Assembly (NCBI GenBank): GCA_014845975.1
Contig: RKAN01000119.1
Location: 1 to 10,874, forward strand
Length of the DNA stretch: 10,874 nt
From: a bacterium
Lineage (GTDB): Bacteria > Bacillota_I > Bacilli_A > RF39 > UBA660
Reading direction: 5' to 3'
Numbering within the stretch: position 1 is the first letter of the stretch; each line of letters opens with the position of its first letter. Both the position numbers and the translations under genes were made by a program. The notes under the pieces were generated by a model that worked only from the letters and a program-made list of their open reading frames with translations, had not been told where the DNA came from and searched no databases. Below, piece after piece: positions 1 through 6,360 of the stretch.

Positions 1-123
1 ATCATAATCAAAAAACACATGTGTTTGATAGGATATTTTTAATGATATACAAAGTTTGTCGATGATATTTTGATATTGTTTATTCAACTCTTTATTATCC
101 TCACATATAATAAAATTAACCAT
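1..123 (-). CDS. AgrA/LytTR-type response regulator, N-terminal fragment
   Basis: Minus-strand reading frame that starts with ATG at 123 and stays open for 41 codons to the left edge. AAAGAGG lies about 7 bases upstream of the ATG. The protein begins MVNFIICEDNKELNKQ: a first beta strand followed by the acidic pair Glu8-Asp9, which in receiver domains helps bind Mg2+ next to the phospho-acceptor Asp. The ICEDN start, the long following helix (ELNKQYQNIIDKL) and the second strand with Thr-His-Val resemble AgrA-like receivers of LytTR regulators, which respond to a partner histidine kinase and bind DNA through a C-terminal LytTR domain. The phospho-acceptor Asp and the DNA-binding domain lie outside the window, so the LytTR assignment is inferred from the receiver style alone. 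The gene is divergent from the unknown gene at 239. Confidence 0.7.
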   Translation of the reverse strand, partial: MVNFIICEDNKELNKQYQNIIDKLCISLKISYQTHVFFDYD

Positions 124-160
124 ATTATAACCTCTTTATTCTATTTATTAAAATAACACA

Positions 161-189
161 AATCTAAAATAAATACAATAAATTGACAA
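161..189 (-). promoter_or_regulatory. Possible promoter of the response-regulator gene
   Basis: On the minus strand TTGTCA (189-184) is followed after 17 bases by TAGATT (166-161), with the regulator ATG about 38 bases further on. The -35 is one base off consensus and the -10 two bases off, so the call is modest. Its -35 occupies nearly the same base pairs as the forward -35 at 183-188, so the two polymerases could not bind at the same time. Confidence 0.35.
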
Positions 190-210
190 ACCACTAAAGT
201 GTGCTATAAT
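183..210 (+). promoter_or_regulatory. SigA-type promoter of the 139-residue unknown gene
   Basis: Consensus -35 TTGACA (183-188), a 16-base spacer and consensus -10 TATAAT (205-210), preceded by TG at 202-203 (extended -10). The expected transcription start is near 217, leaving a leader of about 20 bases before the ATG at 239. Confidence 0.8.
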
Positions 211-224
211 ACTTTTGCGTGTTT

Positions 225-231
225 AAAGGAG
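225..231 (+). promoter_or_regulatory. Ribosome binding site that decides the start at 239
   Basis: AAAGGAG at 225-231 ends one base before an in-frame ATG at 233 but seven bases before the ATG at 239. Only the second has workable spacing, so translation should begin at 239. Confidence 0.75.
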
Positions 232-238
232 AATGAAT

Positions 239-658
239 ATGGAATGTGTATTAGATATGAATTTTATTCAATCTGAAGCTGTACAAGAAAATTCTAATTC
301 AAATGAAAATTATAAAAATAAAAGAGTAATGGAAGTTTTAGACTACTTGCAAGAAGAAGCTTATTTAAGTGATATTTGTTTATCAGATGATCCTTTTGAA
401 ATTTTATTTTCTTCTTTATATGATTATATTGAAAGAAGAGAACTTTCAAAAAAATATATTAATATTATGCATGATTTTATTTGTAGTTCACTTTCTAAGT
501 ATAGCAATTTAGAAAGTGTTGGTCTAGAAAATTTTATGGATAATTTAAATGCTTTAGTTAATCAAAATATGATAAAACCACCTTTTTCTGAGATGGAAAT
601 TGTTCTCTTAAAAAATAAAGTAAAACAAAAATCAAAAGCTCTAATTGACAGAAAATAG
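239..658 (+). CDS. Hypothetical helical protein, 139 residues
   Basis: I do not recognise this family. The protein starts MECVLDMNFIQ (the upstream in-frame ATG at 233 is too close to the ribosome site), has an Asn/Ser/Glu-rich low-complexity stretch at about residues 14-26, and is then almost entirely predicted alpha helix, with acidic residues and paired aromatics (DPFEILFSSLYDYIERREL) and a Lys-rich basic tail (KNKVKQKSKALIDRK). It has no signal peptide, membrane segment, Cys cluster or nucleotide-binding motif. It has its own strong promoter, is divergent from the response regulator, and no terminator separates it from the downstream T-box operon, whose promoter overlaps its last codons. 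It is a real gene by promoter, ribosome site and length; its function is unknown. Confidence 0.75.
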   Translation: MECVLDMNFIQSEAVQENSNSNENYKNKRVMEVLDYLQEEAYLSDICLSDDPFEILFSSLYDYIERRELSKKYINIMHDFICSSLSKYSNLESVGLENFMDNLNALVNQNMIKPPFSEMEIVLLKNKVKQKSKALIDRK

Positions 659-673
659 TTTCTAGTTTATAAT
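645..673 (+). promoter_or_regulatory. Perfect-consensus SigA promoter of the gatCAB-aspS operon
   Basis: TTGACA (645-650), exactly 17 bases, then TATAAT (668-673). The -35 and part of the spacer lie inside the last codons and stop of the upstream gene. The predicted start near 680 is where T-box Stem I begins, which supports the call. Such a strong promoter fits a gene set controlled after initiation by the T-box. Confidence 0.85.
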
Positions 674-679
674 ATTTAC

Positions 680-933
680 AATAACTTTGATGGAGAAGAG
701 TAATGGTATCCCTCATTAAAAGCGAGTTAGGTATGGTGGAAGCTAACAAATGATATATCATGAAAAACACTCTTTAGTTGCTTATAGGAAACTAAGTAGT
801 ATAAGCCGGCAAGTAATCCGTTATCATATTACTAGATTTTAAACGAATCGATGAGTGATCATGAAAATGATAATTAGGGTGGTACCGCGGATACAACAGT
901 AATTCGTCCCTTGTGGATGTTTACTGTTTTTTT
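680..933 (+). promoter_or_regulatory. T-box riboswitch leader, specifier AAC (tRNA-Asn)
   Basis: Complete T-box leader. The base of Stem I pairs AAGAGT (696-701) with ACTCTT (769-774). Just above are the AGTA (699-702) and GAA (762-764) strands of the conserved loop E/S-turn, followed by one A and the specifier AAC (766-768), an asparagine codon. The apical part of Stem I has GTTAG/CTAAC (726-730/743-747) closing a GGTATGGTGGAAG-type loop. The conserved Stem III region GCCGG...ATCCGTTAT follows, then the 15-base T-box AGGGTGGTACCGCGG (876-890) with the UGGU bulge (880-883) that meets the tRNA 3' end. Antiterminator pairing AGGG (876-879)/CCCT (908-911) competes with the terminator at 895-933. 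When tRNA-Asn is uncharged the antiterminator forms and the operon is transcribed. The specifier was read by aligning to the usual GAA-N-codon-ACTC pattern. Confidence 0.93.
895..933 (+). terminator. T-box-controlled intrinsic terminator
   Basis: AACAGTAA (895-902) pairs with TTACTGTT (921-928), with a T run at 927-933. The loop contains CGTCCCT, the 3' half of the competing antiterminator, so the two structures exclude each other. Confidence 0.85.
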
Positions 934-954
934 ATATGAAAAAAGGAGGATATT

Positions 955-1251
955 ATGGGAAAATTTACAAAAGAAATGGTAACTGACTATGCAGACAAAT
1001 TATTAATAGGTTTAACCGAAGAAGAGACAAAAATGGTTTTAGATGAATTTGATATTATTGATAAAAATATTGATTTAATTAATCAAATTCCAAATATTGA
1101 AACAGTAGAACCAATGACACATTGCTTGGATGATTTTATTTATGAGCTTAGAGAAGATGAAGTAGAAGAATCCGTTGATATTGACGATTTATTAGAAAAT
1201 TGTGACGATGCTTCTAATGGAGAAGTAAGAGTACCAAAGGTGGTGGAATAA
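955..1251 (+). CDS. gatC: Asp-tRNA(Asn)/Glu-tRNA(Gln) amidotransferase subunit C
   Basis: The 98-residue protein has the usual size for GatC, the small subunit that wraps around and stabilises the GatA-GatB interface. It shows the GatC pattern: an N-terminal helical hairpin with L-(T/S)-EEE (residues 20-24), a second helix ending in INQIP, the conserved VEPMTH turn (51-56), an acidic linker (DDFIYELREDEVEES) and the C-terminal strand RVPKVVE (92-98). The start is fixed by AAGGAGGA at 943-950, five bases before the ATG. It is the first gene after the T-box, and its TAA overlaps the gatA start by one base (TAATG), which suggests translational coupling and 1:1 synthesis. The function is safe from sequence and operon context together. 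Confidence 0.95.
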   Translation: MGKFTKEMVTDYADKLLIGLTEEETKMVLDEFDIIDKNIDLINQIPNIETVEPMTHCLDDFIYELREDEVEESVDIDDLLENCDDASNGEVRVPKVVE

Positions 1252-2705
1252 TGTACATGGATAAAAGTATTGAACAAATACATGAAGCTTTAAAAAATAA
1301 AGAAGTAACTGTTCAAGAATTAATTAAAGAATCTTTAAAAAAATCACATGAAGTAGAAGAAAAATATAATGCTTTTGTAACCATTTTAGATGACGCAAAA
1401 GAAACAGAAGTAACGGAGCACCTATTATCTGGTATTCCTTATGGAATTAAAGATAACTATAGTACGAAGGGAATATTAAGTACAGGATCTAGTAATACGT
1501 TAAAAGATTATGTTCCTTTCTTTACAGCAACAGCTATTTCTAATCTTGAAAAAGAAGGCGCTATTGCGATTAATAAAACAGCAATGGATGAATTTGGTAT
1601 GGGAGGAACTGGAACTACTTGTCATACTGGTGTTGTTAAAAATCCTTGGGATCAAACTCGTATGTGTGCTGGATCTAGTGCCGGATCTGCTTGTGCTGTA
1701 GCCGCTGGTGTTTATCCTTTTGCAACAGGATCAGATACAGGAGATTCCATTCGTAAACCAGCTGCTTATTGTGGAGTTGTAGGATATAAACCAACATATG
1801 GAATGATTTCAAGATATGGACTTTTTCCATTTGCTAGTAGTCTAGATCATTGCGGAGTATTATCTCGTAATGTAATGGATGCCGCAATTGTTGTAGATGC
1901 TATGAAAGGAATCGATAAAAATGATATGACATCTTGGAATTCTAAAGATATTCATTTAAAAGAATCATTAACAGGAGATGTGAAAGGTAAAAAGTTATGC
2001 TACATCAAAGAAATTTGTGATATTGAAAACTATCCAAATGCGAGTGAAGAATTAAAAAATCATATTGAAAATTTTTATCAAAAACTAGAACATATTAAAA
2101 AATTAGGAATTGAGGTAGAAGAAGTAAGTGTAGATAAAACTTTATTAAATGCTGTAGCCTCTACTTATGTTGTTATTTCTTGTGCGGAAGCAACTTCTAA
2201 TATGTCTAATTTAACAGGAATTATCTTTGGACCTAGAGGAGAAGGAAAAAATTATATTGAAATGATGAAAGACTATCGTACAAAAGGATTTTCTCCATTA
2301 ATCAAAAGAAGATTTGTAATCGGTTCTTATGTACTGCAAGCACAAAATAAGGATCGTTATTTCCATAATGCTCAAAGAGTTAGAAGATTACTTGTAGATG
2401 AGTGGAAAGAGTTATTTAAAAAATATGATGGCGTTATCTTACCAGTAGGAAGTGGACCAGCAAAACACTTAGATGGTTCTCTAGATATGTTGAATGAAAA
2501 TACATCTGTTCTAGAAGAACATTTACAAATTGGTAATTTTGGAGGATTTCCTTCTATTACAATTCCAGATGGTTTTGTAAATGGATTACCAGTTGGTCTT
2601 AACATTACGGGAAATTGTTATGATGACGCTAATGTTTTAAATATTGCTTATGCAATTGAATCTTCTATGGATTATAAAAACCAAATAGCAAAGGAGGCTC
2701 ACTAA
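1251..2705 (+). CDS. gatA: Amidotransferase subunit A (glutaminase, amidase-signature family)
   Basis: GatA hydrolyses glutamine and passes the ammonia to GatB for amidation of Asp-tRNA(Asn) or Glu-tRNA(Gln). The 484 residues match family length. The amidase-signature triad is present: Lys67 (in GIPYGIKDN), Ser142 (in AGSSAGS) and nucleophile Ser166 (in DTGDSIRKP). The spacing is identical to Lys79/Ser154/Ser178 of Staphylococcus GatA. Conserved blocks TGVVKNPWD, GVVGYKPTYG and FASSLDH surround the site. Two canonical glycines differ: SSGGS reads SSAGS, and TGGS reads TGDS beside the nucleophile; I recall the latter from Mollicutes GatA. ATG 1251 overlaps the gatC stop. ATG 1257 (MDKS) is an alternative start, and AAAGGTGG at 1236-1243 favours 1251. 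The stop overlaps gatB by one base. Confidence 0.96.
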   Translation: MYMDKSIEQIHEALKNKEVTVQELIKESLKKSHEVEEKYNAFVTILDDAKETEVTEHLLSGIPYGIKDNYSTKGILSTGSSNTLKDYVPFFTATAISNLEKEGAIAINKTAMDEFGMGGTGTTCHTGVVKNPWDQTRMCAGSSAGSACAVAAGVYPFATGSDTGDSIRKPAAYCGVVGYKPTYGMISRYGLFPFASSLDHCGVLSRNVMDAAIVVDAMKGIDKNDMTSWNSKDIHLKESLTGDVKGKKLCYIKEICDIENYPNASEELKNHIENFYQKLEHIKKLGIEVEEVSVDKTLLNAVASTYVVISCAEATSNMSNLTGIIFGPRGEGKNYIEMMKDYRTKGFSPLIKRRFVIGSYVLQAQNKDRYFHNAQRVRRLLVDEWKELFKKYDGVILPVGSGPAKHLDGSLDMLNENTSVLEEHLQIGNFGGFPSITIPDGFVNGLPVGLNITGNCYDDANVLNIAYAIESSMDYKNQIAKEAH

Positions 2706-4165
2706 TGGATCAATATAAAGTTTTAATTGGACTTGAAATGCACTGTGAAATCAGTAAAACGAAAACAAAAGTATTTTCAAGTGCTAAAAATAGTTATACA
2801 AGTATCCCTAATAGCAATATTAGACCTGTTGATATGGCTTTTCCAGGAACTTTGCCAGTTGTCAATAAAGAAGCTGTTCGATTAGCTTTAATGGCAAGTA
2901 TTATGTTAAATTGTAAACAACCAGAATATTTGTATTTTGAAAGAAAAAATTATTATTATCCAGATCTTCCAAAAGGTTTTCAAATTACTCAAGAAACGAA
3001 ACCTGCACCAATTGGAATTTATGGTTCTTTAAAATATGAAGTAAATGGTGAATATAAAGTGGCTCGTATTAATAACATCCATTTAGAGGAAGATGCTGCT
3101 AGTACAGATCACTATGAACATTATTCTAAAATTGATTACAATAGAGCCGGAGTTCCATTGCTAGAACTTGTAACAGAACCAGATTTCCATTCTGCTGATG
3201 AAGCAGTAGCCTTTCTAGAAACAATGCGTTCTATTTATCGTTATGCTGACATTAGTGAAGCAGATAGCAAAAAAGGACAAATTCGTTGTGATGTGAATGT
3301 TTCTATTATGGATGATTCATTAGATGAAACAGATCCTAAGAATTGGGGAACAAAAGTAGAAATTAAAAATGTTAACTCTTTTAGTGGTGTAAGAGATGCT
3401 ATCAATTATGAAATTAAAAGACAAACTGAGTTAAAAGAAACTCATGAATATGATAAGATGGAACAACAAACTAGAAGATGGGATGAAGAATCAGGTACTA
3501 CTATTTATATGCGTAGTAAAGTAGATGCAATTGATTATAAATATTTTGTAGAACCTAATATTCCCAAATTTAAGATTGATCCAAATTGGATTCTTCAAAT
3601 TAAAGAAACTATTCCTACTTTAGCTGTAGAAAGAAAAGAAACTTATATGAATGAATATGGATTGTCTCATTATGATGCTACTATTTTAGTAAAAGAAAAA
3701 TCTGTATCAGACTATTTTGAAGAATGTATTCAAAATGGAGTAAGTCCTAAGAGTGCAGCCAATTGGATTACAAGTGTTATTTTAGGACATATCAATAAAT
3801 ATGAAATTGAAATTTCTAGTATCTTTGTTACTCCAAAAATGCTTGCTGATTTAATTCAATTAGTAGAAAATAAAACAATTTCTTCAAAACAAGCCAAAGA
3901 AGTTTTATATGAAGCTTTAACAGAAGATAAAGTACCAACAGCTATTGTAGAAGAAAAAGGCTTAAAACAAATTGGAGGAGAAGATGAAATCCTTAAAGTT
4001 GTTTTAGAAGTATTGGAGGAAAAACCAGAAGCAATTGAACAATATAAAAATGGAAGAACAAATATTGTTGATTTCTTAGTAGGCCAAGTTATGAAAAAAA
4101 CGAGAGGACAGGCTAATCCTGCTACTACTCGTGAATTTATGATTCGTGAAATAGAAAAGAGATAG
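2705..4165 (+). CDS. gatB: Amidotransferase subunit B (tRNA-binding kinase/amidase subunit)
   Basis: GatB phosphorylates the tRNA-bound Asp or Glu with ATP and exchanges the phosphate for ammonia delivered from GatA. The 486 residues are the usual length. Visible landmarks are LIGLEMHCEI (7-16, with Glu11 and His13 in the metal-site positions), PGTLPVVNKEAV (47-58), YYYPDLPKGFQITQ (83-96), HLEEDA (126-131), NRAGVPLLELVTEPD (146-160) and GQIRCDVNVSI (191-201). After this cradle domain come a helical domain and the YqeY-like tail ending in GQVMKKTRGQANP, which contacts tRNA. The start is fixed by AAGGAGG at 2691-2697, seven bases upstream, overlapping the gatA stop by one base. I see no zinc-binding Cys pair. 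DUF1653 follows after three bases. Confidence 0.97.
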   Translation: MDQYKVLIGLEMHCEISKTKTKVFSSAKNSYTSIPNSNIRPVDMAFPGTLPVVNKEAVRLALMASIMLNCKQPEYLYFERKNYYYPDLPKGFQITQETKPAPIGIYGSLKYEVNGEYKVARINNIHLEEDAASTDHYEHYSKIDYNRAGVPLLELVTEPDFHSADEAVAFLETMRSIYRYADISEADSKKGQIRCDVNVSIMDDSLDETDPKNWGTKVEIKNVNSFSGVRDAINYEIKRQTELKETHEYDKMEQQTRRWDEESGTTIYMRSKVDAIDYKYFVEPNIPKFKIDPNWILQIKETIPTLAVERKETYMNEYGLSHYDATILVKEKSVSDYFEECIQNGVSPKSAANWITSVILGHINKYEIEISSIFVTPKMLADLIQLVENKTISSKQAKEVLYEALTEDKVPTAIVEEKGLKQIGGEDEILKVVLEVLEEKPEAIEQYKNGRTNIVDFLVGQVMKKTRGQANPATTREFMIREIEKR

Positions 4166-4168
4166 TTT

Positions 4169-4429
4169 ATGAAAGAACGAGAAATTAAGATTGGAAATCA
4201 GTATCACCACTTTAAAGGACATAATTATATTGTAAAAGAAATTTGTTATGATAGTGAGCATTATGACGAAGAAAATCCTAATAATTCTCGTATGGTTGTA
4301 TATGAAGATATGGATCGTAAGATTTGTTGGGTTCGTCCTTATGAAATGTTTAATTCTCTAGTAGATAAAGAAAAATATCCAAATATAGAACAAGAGTATC
4401 GTTTTGAACTCATAGAAAGAGGTGAATGA
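4169..4429 (+). CDS. DUF1653 family protein, 86 residues
   Basis: A small soluble protein with the DUF1653 pattern: an IGNQYHHFKGHNY start (8-20), then IVKEICYDSE, MVVYED (42-47), WVRPYEMF (54-61) and a closing YRFELIE (78-83). The family is predicted to be a compact SH3-like beta barrel and has no assigned biochemical role that I know of. The segment DEENPNNSR (33-41) is in the place where many members have LEP and may be a loop variation. It begins three bases after gatB with only a weak purine-rich ribosome site (AGAAAAGAGA) and overlaps the possible upstream start of aspS, so it is translated inside the amidation operon. Its in-frame stop TGA is followed directly by TAG. The position suggests a link to translation or tRNA charging, but that is inference from context only. 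Confidence 0.88.
   Translation: MKEREIKIGNQYHHFKGHNYIVKEICYDSEHYDEENPNNSRMVVYEDMDRKICWVRPYEMFNSLVDKEKYPNIEQEYRFELIERGE
4416..4425 (+). promoter_or_regulatory. Ribosome binding site favouring the GTG start of aspS
   Basis: AAAGAGGTGA matches the 16S tail well and ends six bases before GTG 4432 but directly against ATG 4426. Spacing favours the GTG. The ATG overlapping the DUF1653 stop remains possible by translational coupling. Confidence 0.55.
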
Positions 4430-4431
4430 TA

Positions 4432-6171
4432 GTGAGTAATCAATATCGTGATTATTACTGTGGTGATATTACAGAAAATGAAGTAGGAAAAACTGTTAAA
4501 ATTTCTGGATGGGTAGAAAATATAAGAGATCATGGAGGAGTTATCTTTGTCGATGTTAGAGACGCTAAAGGGGTTATTCAAGTAGTTAGTAATGATGATT
4601 CTATTTTCTCTGACTTAACAAAAGAATCGACTGTTACGATTACAGGAACTGTTCGAAAAAGAGATGAAGATGATTATAATGACCATATTAAAACAGGAAC
4701 TATTGAAATATTAGTAGATACTTTAGAGTTGATTAGTAAATCACTACCACTTCCTTTTGATATTAAATCTTCTCACATTGTAAATGAAGAAACAAGATTA
4801 AAATATCGTTATTTAGATTTGAGAAATCAAAAAAATCATGATACTTTGGTATTTCGGAGCGAAGTTTTAAAATTTTTAAGAAATAAAATGGATAGTCTTG
4901 GATTTACTGAGGTACAAACGCCTATTATTTCTTGTTCTTCTCCAGAAGGAGCTAGAGATTTTATTATTCCTAGTAGAAAGTTTCATGGTAAATTTTATGC
5001 ACTACCTCAGGCCCCTCAAATTTATAAACAGTTATTAATGGTATCTGGTTTTGATAAATACTATCAAATTGCTCCATGTTTTAGAGATGAAGATTGTAGA
5101 GCAGATCGTACATTAGAATTCTATCAATTGGATTTTGAAATGAGCTTTGCTACAGAAGAAGATGTTTATAATATTGGTGAACAAATATTTTACGATACCT
5201 TTACACATTTTAGTAAACGTAAAGTATCTTCTAGACCATTTAGAAGAATTGATTATAAAGAGGCTATGTTAAAATATGGAACGGATAAACCAGATTTAAG
5301 AAATCCTTTGGAGATTATAGATTTAACAGATATTTTTAAAGATACAGAATTTAAACCTTTTAAAAAGGCTTGTATTCGTGGAATTGCTGTAGATCAAATT
5401 GGTGCAAACTCTAATTCTTGGTTTAATGAATTAGTGGATTATGCTAATAGTATTGGAATGCCTGGAATTGGATATATCACTCTTTTAGAGGATGGATCAT
5501 TAAAGGGTCCAATTGACAAATTCTTAACAGATTTAGATAGAAAGAATTTAATTGAGAGAGCCAACTTAAAAACGAATTCAGTGTTATTCTTTATTGCCGA
5601 TAGAAAAGAAAGTATTGCTAGTAAATATGCTGGAATGATTCGAACAGAATTAGGTCGAAAATTAAATTTGATTGATCCAAATGTATTTGAATTTTGTATT
5701 ATCAATAATTTTCCAATGTATGAGTATGATGAAGAAGAAGGTACTTATAATTTTGGACATAATCCATTTAGTATGCCACAGGGTGGAATAGAGGCTTTAA
5801 CAAAAGAAAATATGGATCATGTTTTAGCTTATCAATATGATTTTGTTTGTAACGGTTATGAAATGGCAAGTGGCGCTGTTCGTAATCATGATATTCATAT
5901 TATGGAAAAAGCCTTTGAATTAGTAGGGTATTCAAAAGAAGTAGTAGAAGAGAGATTTAAATCCCTTTATACGGCTTTTCAATATGGGGCTCCACCACAT
6001 GCTGGAATGGCACCTGGGATTGACCGAATTTTAATGCTTCTTTTAGATGAACCTAATTTAAGAGAAGTTCAAGTCTTCCCAATGAGTGTTAGTGGTATTG
6101 ATAATATGATGGGTTGTCCGAGTGAATTATCAGAACAACAATTAAGAGAAGTTCATATTAAAGTAAGATAA
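4432..6171 (+). CDS. aspS: Aspartyl-tRNA synthetase, probably non-discriminating
   Basis: Class II bacterial AspRS of 579 residues. In order: an OB-fold anticodon-binding domain (SGWVENIRDHGGVIFVDVRD, 25-44), the catalytic core with flip loop PEGARDFIIPSR (171-182), the aspartate-binding QAPQIYK (193-199), motif 2 FRDEDCRADRTLEFYQ (217-232), the inserted GAD-type domain, and motif 3 GMAPGIDRILML (525-536). His34 in RDHGG is the residue type associated with non-discriminating AspRS, which charges both tRNA-Asp and tRNA-Asn, whereas discriminating enzymes usually have Leu. That agrees with the tRNA-Asn T-box and gatCAB upstream. Oddities: QAPQ replaces the usual QSPQ, and motif 3 is followed by FPMSVSGIDNMMGCPSEL rather than the usual FPK...NAPSE. 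The start is GTG 4432 by ribosome-site spacing; ATG 4426 would add two residues. Confidence 0.95.
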   Translation: MSNQYRDYYCGDITENEVGKTVKISGWVENIRDHGGVIFVDVRDAKGVIQVVSNDDSIFSDLTKESTVTITGTVRKRDEDDYNDHIKTGTIEILVDTLELISKSLPLPFDIKSSHIVNEETRLKYRYLDLRNQKNHDTLVFRSEVLKFLRNKMDSLGFTEVQTPIISCSSPEGARDFIIPSRKFHGKFYALPQAPQIYKQLLMVSGFDKYYQIAPCFRDEDCRADRTLEFYQLDFEMSFATEEDVYNIGEQIFYDTFTHFSKRKVSSRPFRRIDYKEAMLKYGTDKPDLRNPLEIIDLTDIFKDTEFKPFKKACIRGIAVDQIGANSNSWFNELVDYANSIGMPGIGYITLLEDGSLKGPIDKFLTDLDRKNLIERANLKTNSVLFFIADRKESIASKYAGMIRTELGRKLNLIDPNVFEFCIINNFPMYEYDEEEGTYNFGHNPFSMPQGGIEALTKENMDHVLAYQYDFVCNGYEMASGAVRNHDIHIMEKAFELVGYSKEVVEERFKSLYTAFQYGAPPHAGMAPGIDRILMLLLDEPNLREVQVFPMSVSGIDNMMGCPSELSEQQLREVHIKVR

Positions 6172-6196
6172 AAAATTGGTTATTGCCAATTTTTTT
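6172..6196 (+). terminator. Intrinsic terminator after aspS
   Basis: AAAATTGG (6172-6179) pairs with CCAATTTT (6186-6193) around a 6-base loop and runs into a T tract ending at 6196. It starts right after the aspS stop and closes the amidation operon. Confidence 0.85.
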
Positions 6197-6235
6197 GTAT
6201 TATTATTTAAAAACTTTTAATTGTGGGAAAAGATA

Positions 6236-6264
6236 TTGACTATGTAGCCGATATTTTGTAGAAT
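6236..6264 (+). promoter_or_regulatory. Promoter of the WXG100/type VII locus
   Basis: TTGACT (6236-6241), a 17-base spacer, and TAGAAT (6259-6264); each box is one base from consensus. The expected start near 6271 gives a leader of about 90 bases before yukD. It lies just after the aspS terminator, so the secretion locus is an independent unit. Confidence 0.75.
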
Positions 6265-6284
6265 TGAAGTATAAATAATAATAT

Positions 6285-6340
6285 GGTTTGTCAAATAAAC
6301 AACAGAAAATCCTACATAGGATGGAGCAAGCCTTTTTTTT
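6285..6340 (+). promoter_or_regulatory. Attenuator-like leader structure upstream of the type VII genes
   Basis: GGTTTG (6285-6290) can pair with CAAGCC (6327-6332; one G-U), directly followed by eight Ts (6333-6340), which makes an intrinsic terminator inside the 5' leader. Nested within it is a hairpin ATCCT (6309-6313)/AGGAT (6318-6322) with a 4-base loop. The 5' arm can alternatively pair locally (GTTT 6286-6289 with AAAC 6297-6300), which would free the downstream T-tract arm. This is the layout of a riboswitch or attenuator expression platform. I cannot match it to a known class. The yukD ribosome site lies just beyond. Confidence 0.55.
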
Positions 6341-6360
6341 GATAGAAAGAAGATGTTGCT

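Noticed and set aside
233..238. ATG at 233 as the start of the 139-residue unknown gene
   Set aside because: It lies one base from the end of AAAGGAG; ATG 239 has normal spacing.
762..764. GAA next to the AAC specifier as a second (Glu) codon, as in the dual-codon T-box of Clostridium acetobutylicum
   Set aside because: GAA is the conserved 3' strand of the specifier-loop S-turn, paired with AGTA at 699-702, and is not a one-base shift from AAC; the true one-base shift would be AAA or ACA.
1510..1701. Alternative-frame open frame of 63 codons inside gatA
   Set aside because: It lies inside the amidase-signature region of gatA, has no ribosome site and codes a low-complexity Leu-rich product.
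4427..4435. Possible use of TGA as a sense codon (Mollicutes-like code)
   Set aside because: The DUF1653 TGA is followed in frame by TAG, so it cannot decide the question, but all genes encode Trp with TGG and none contains in-frame TGA, so the standard code is sufficient.
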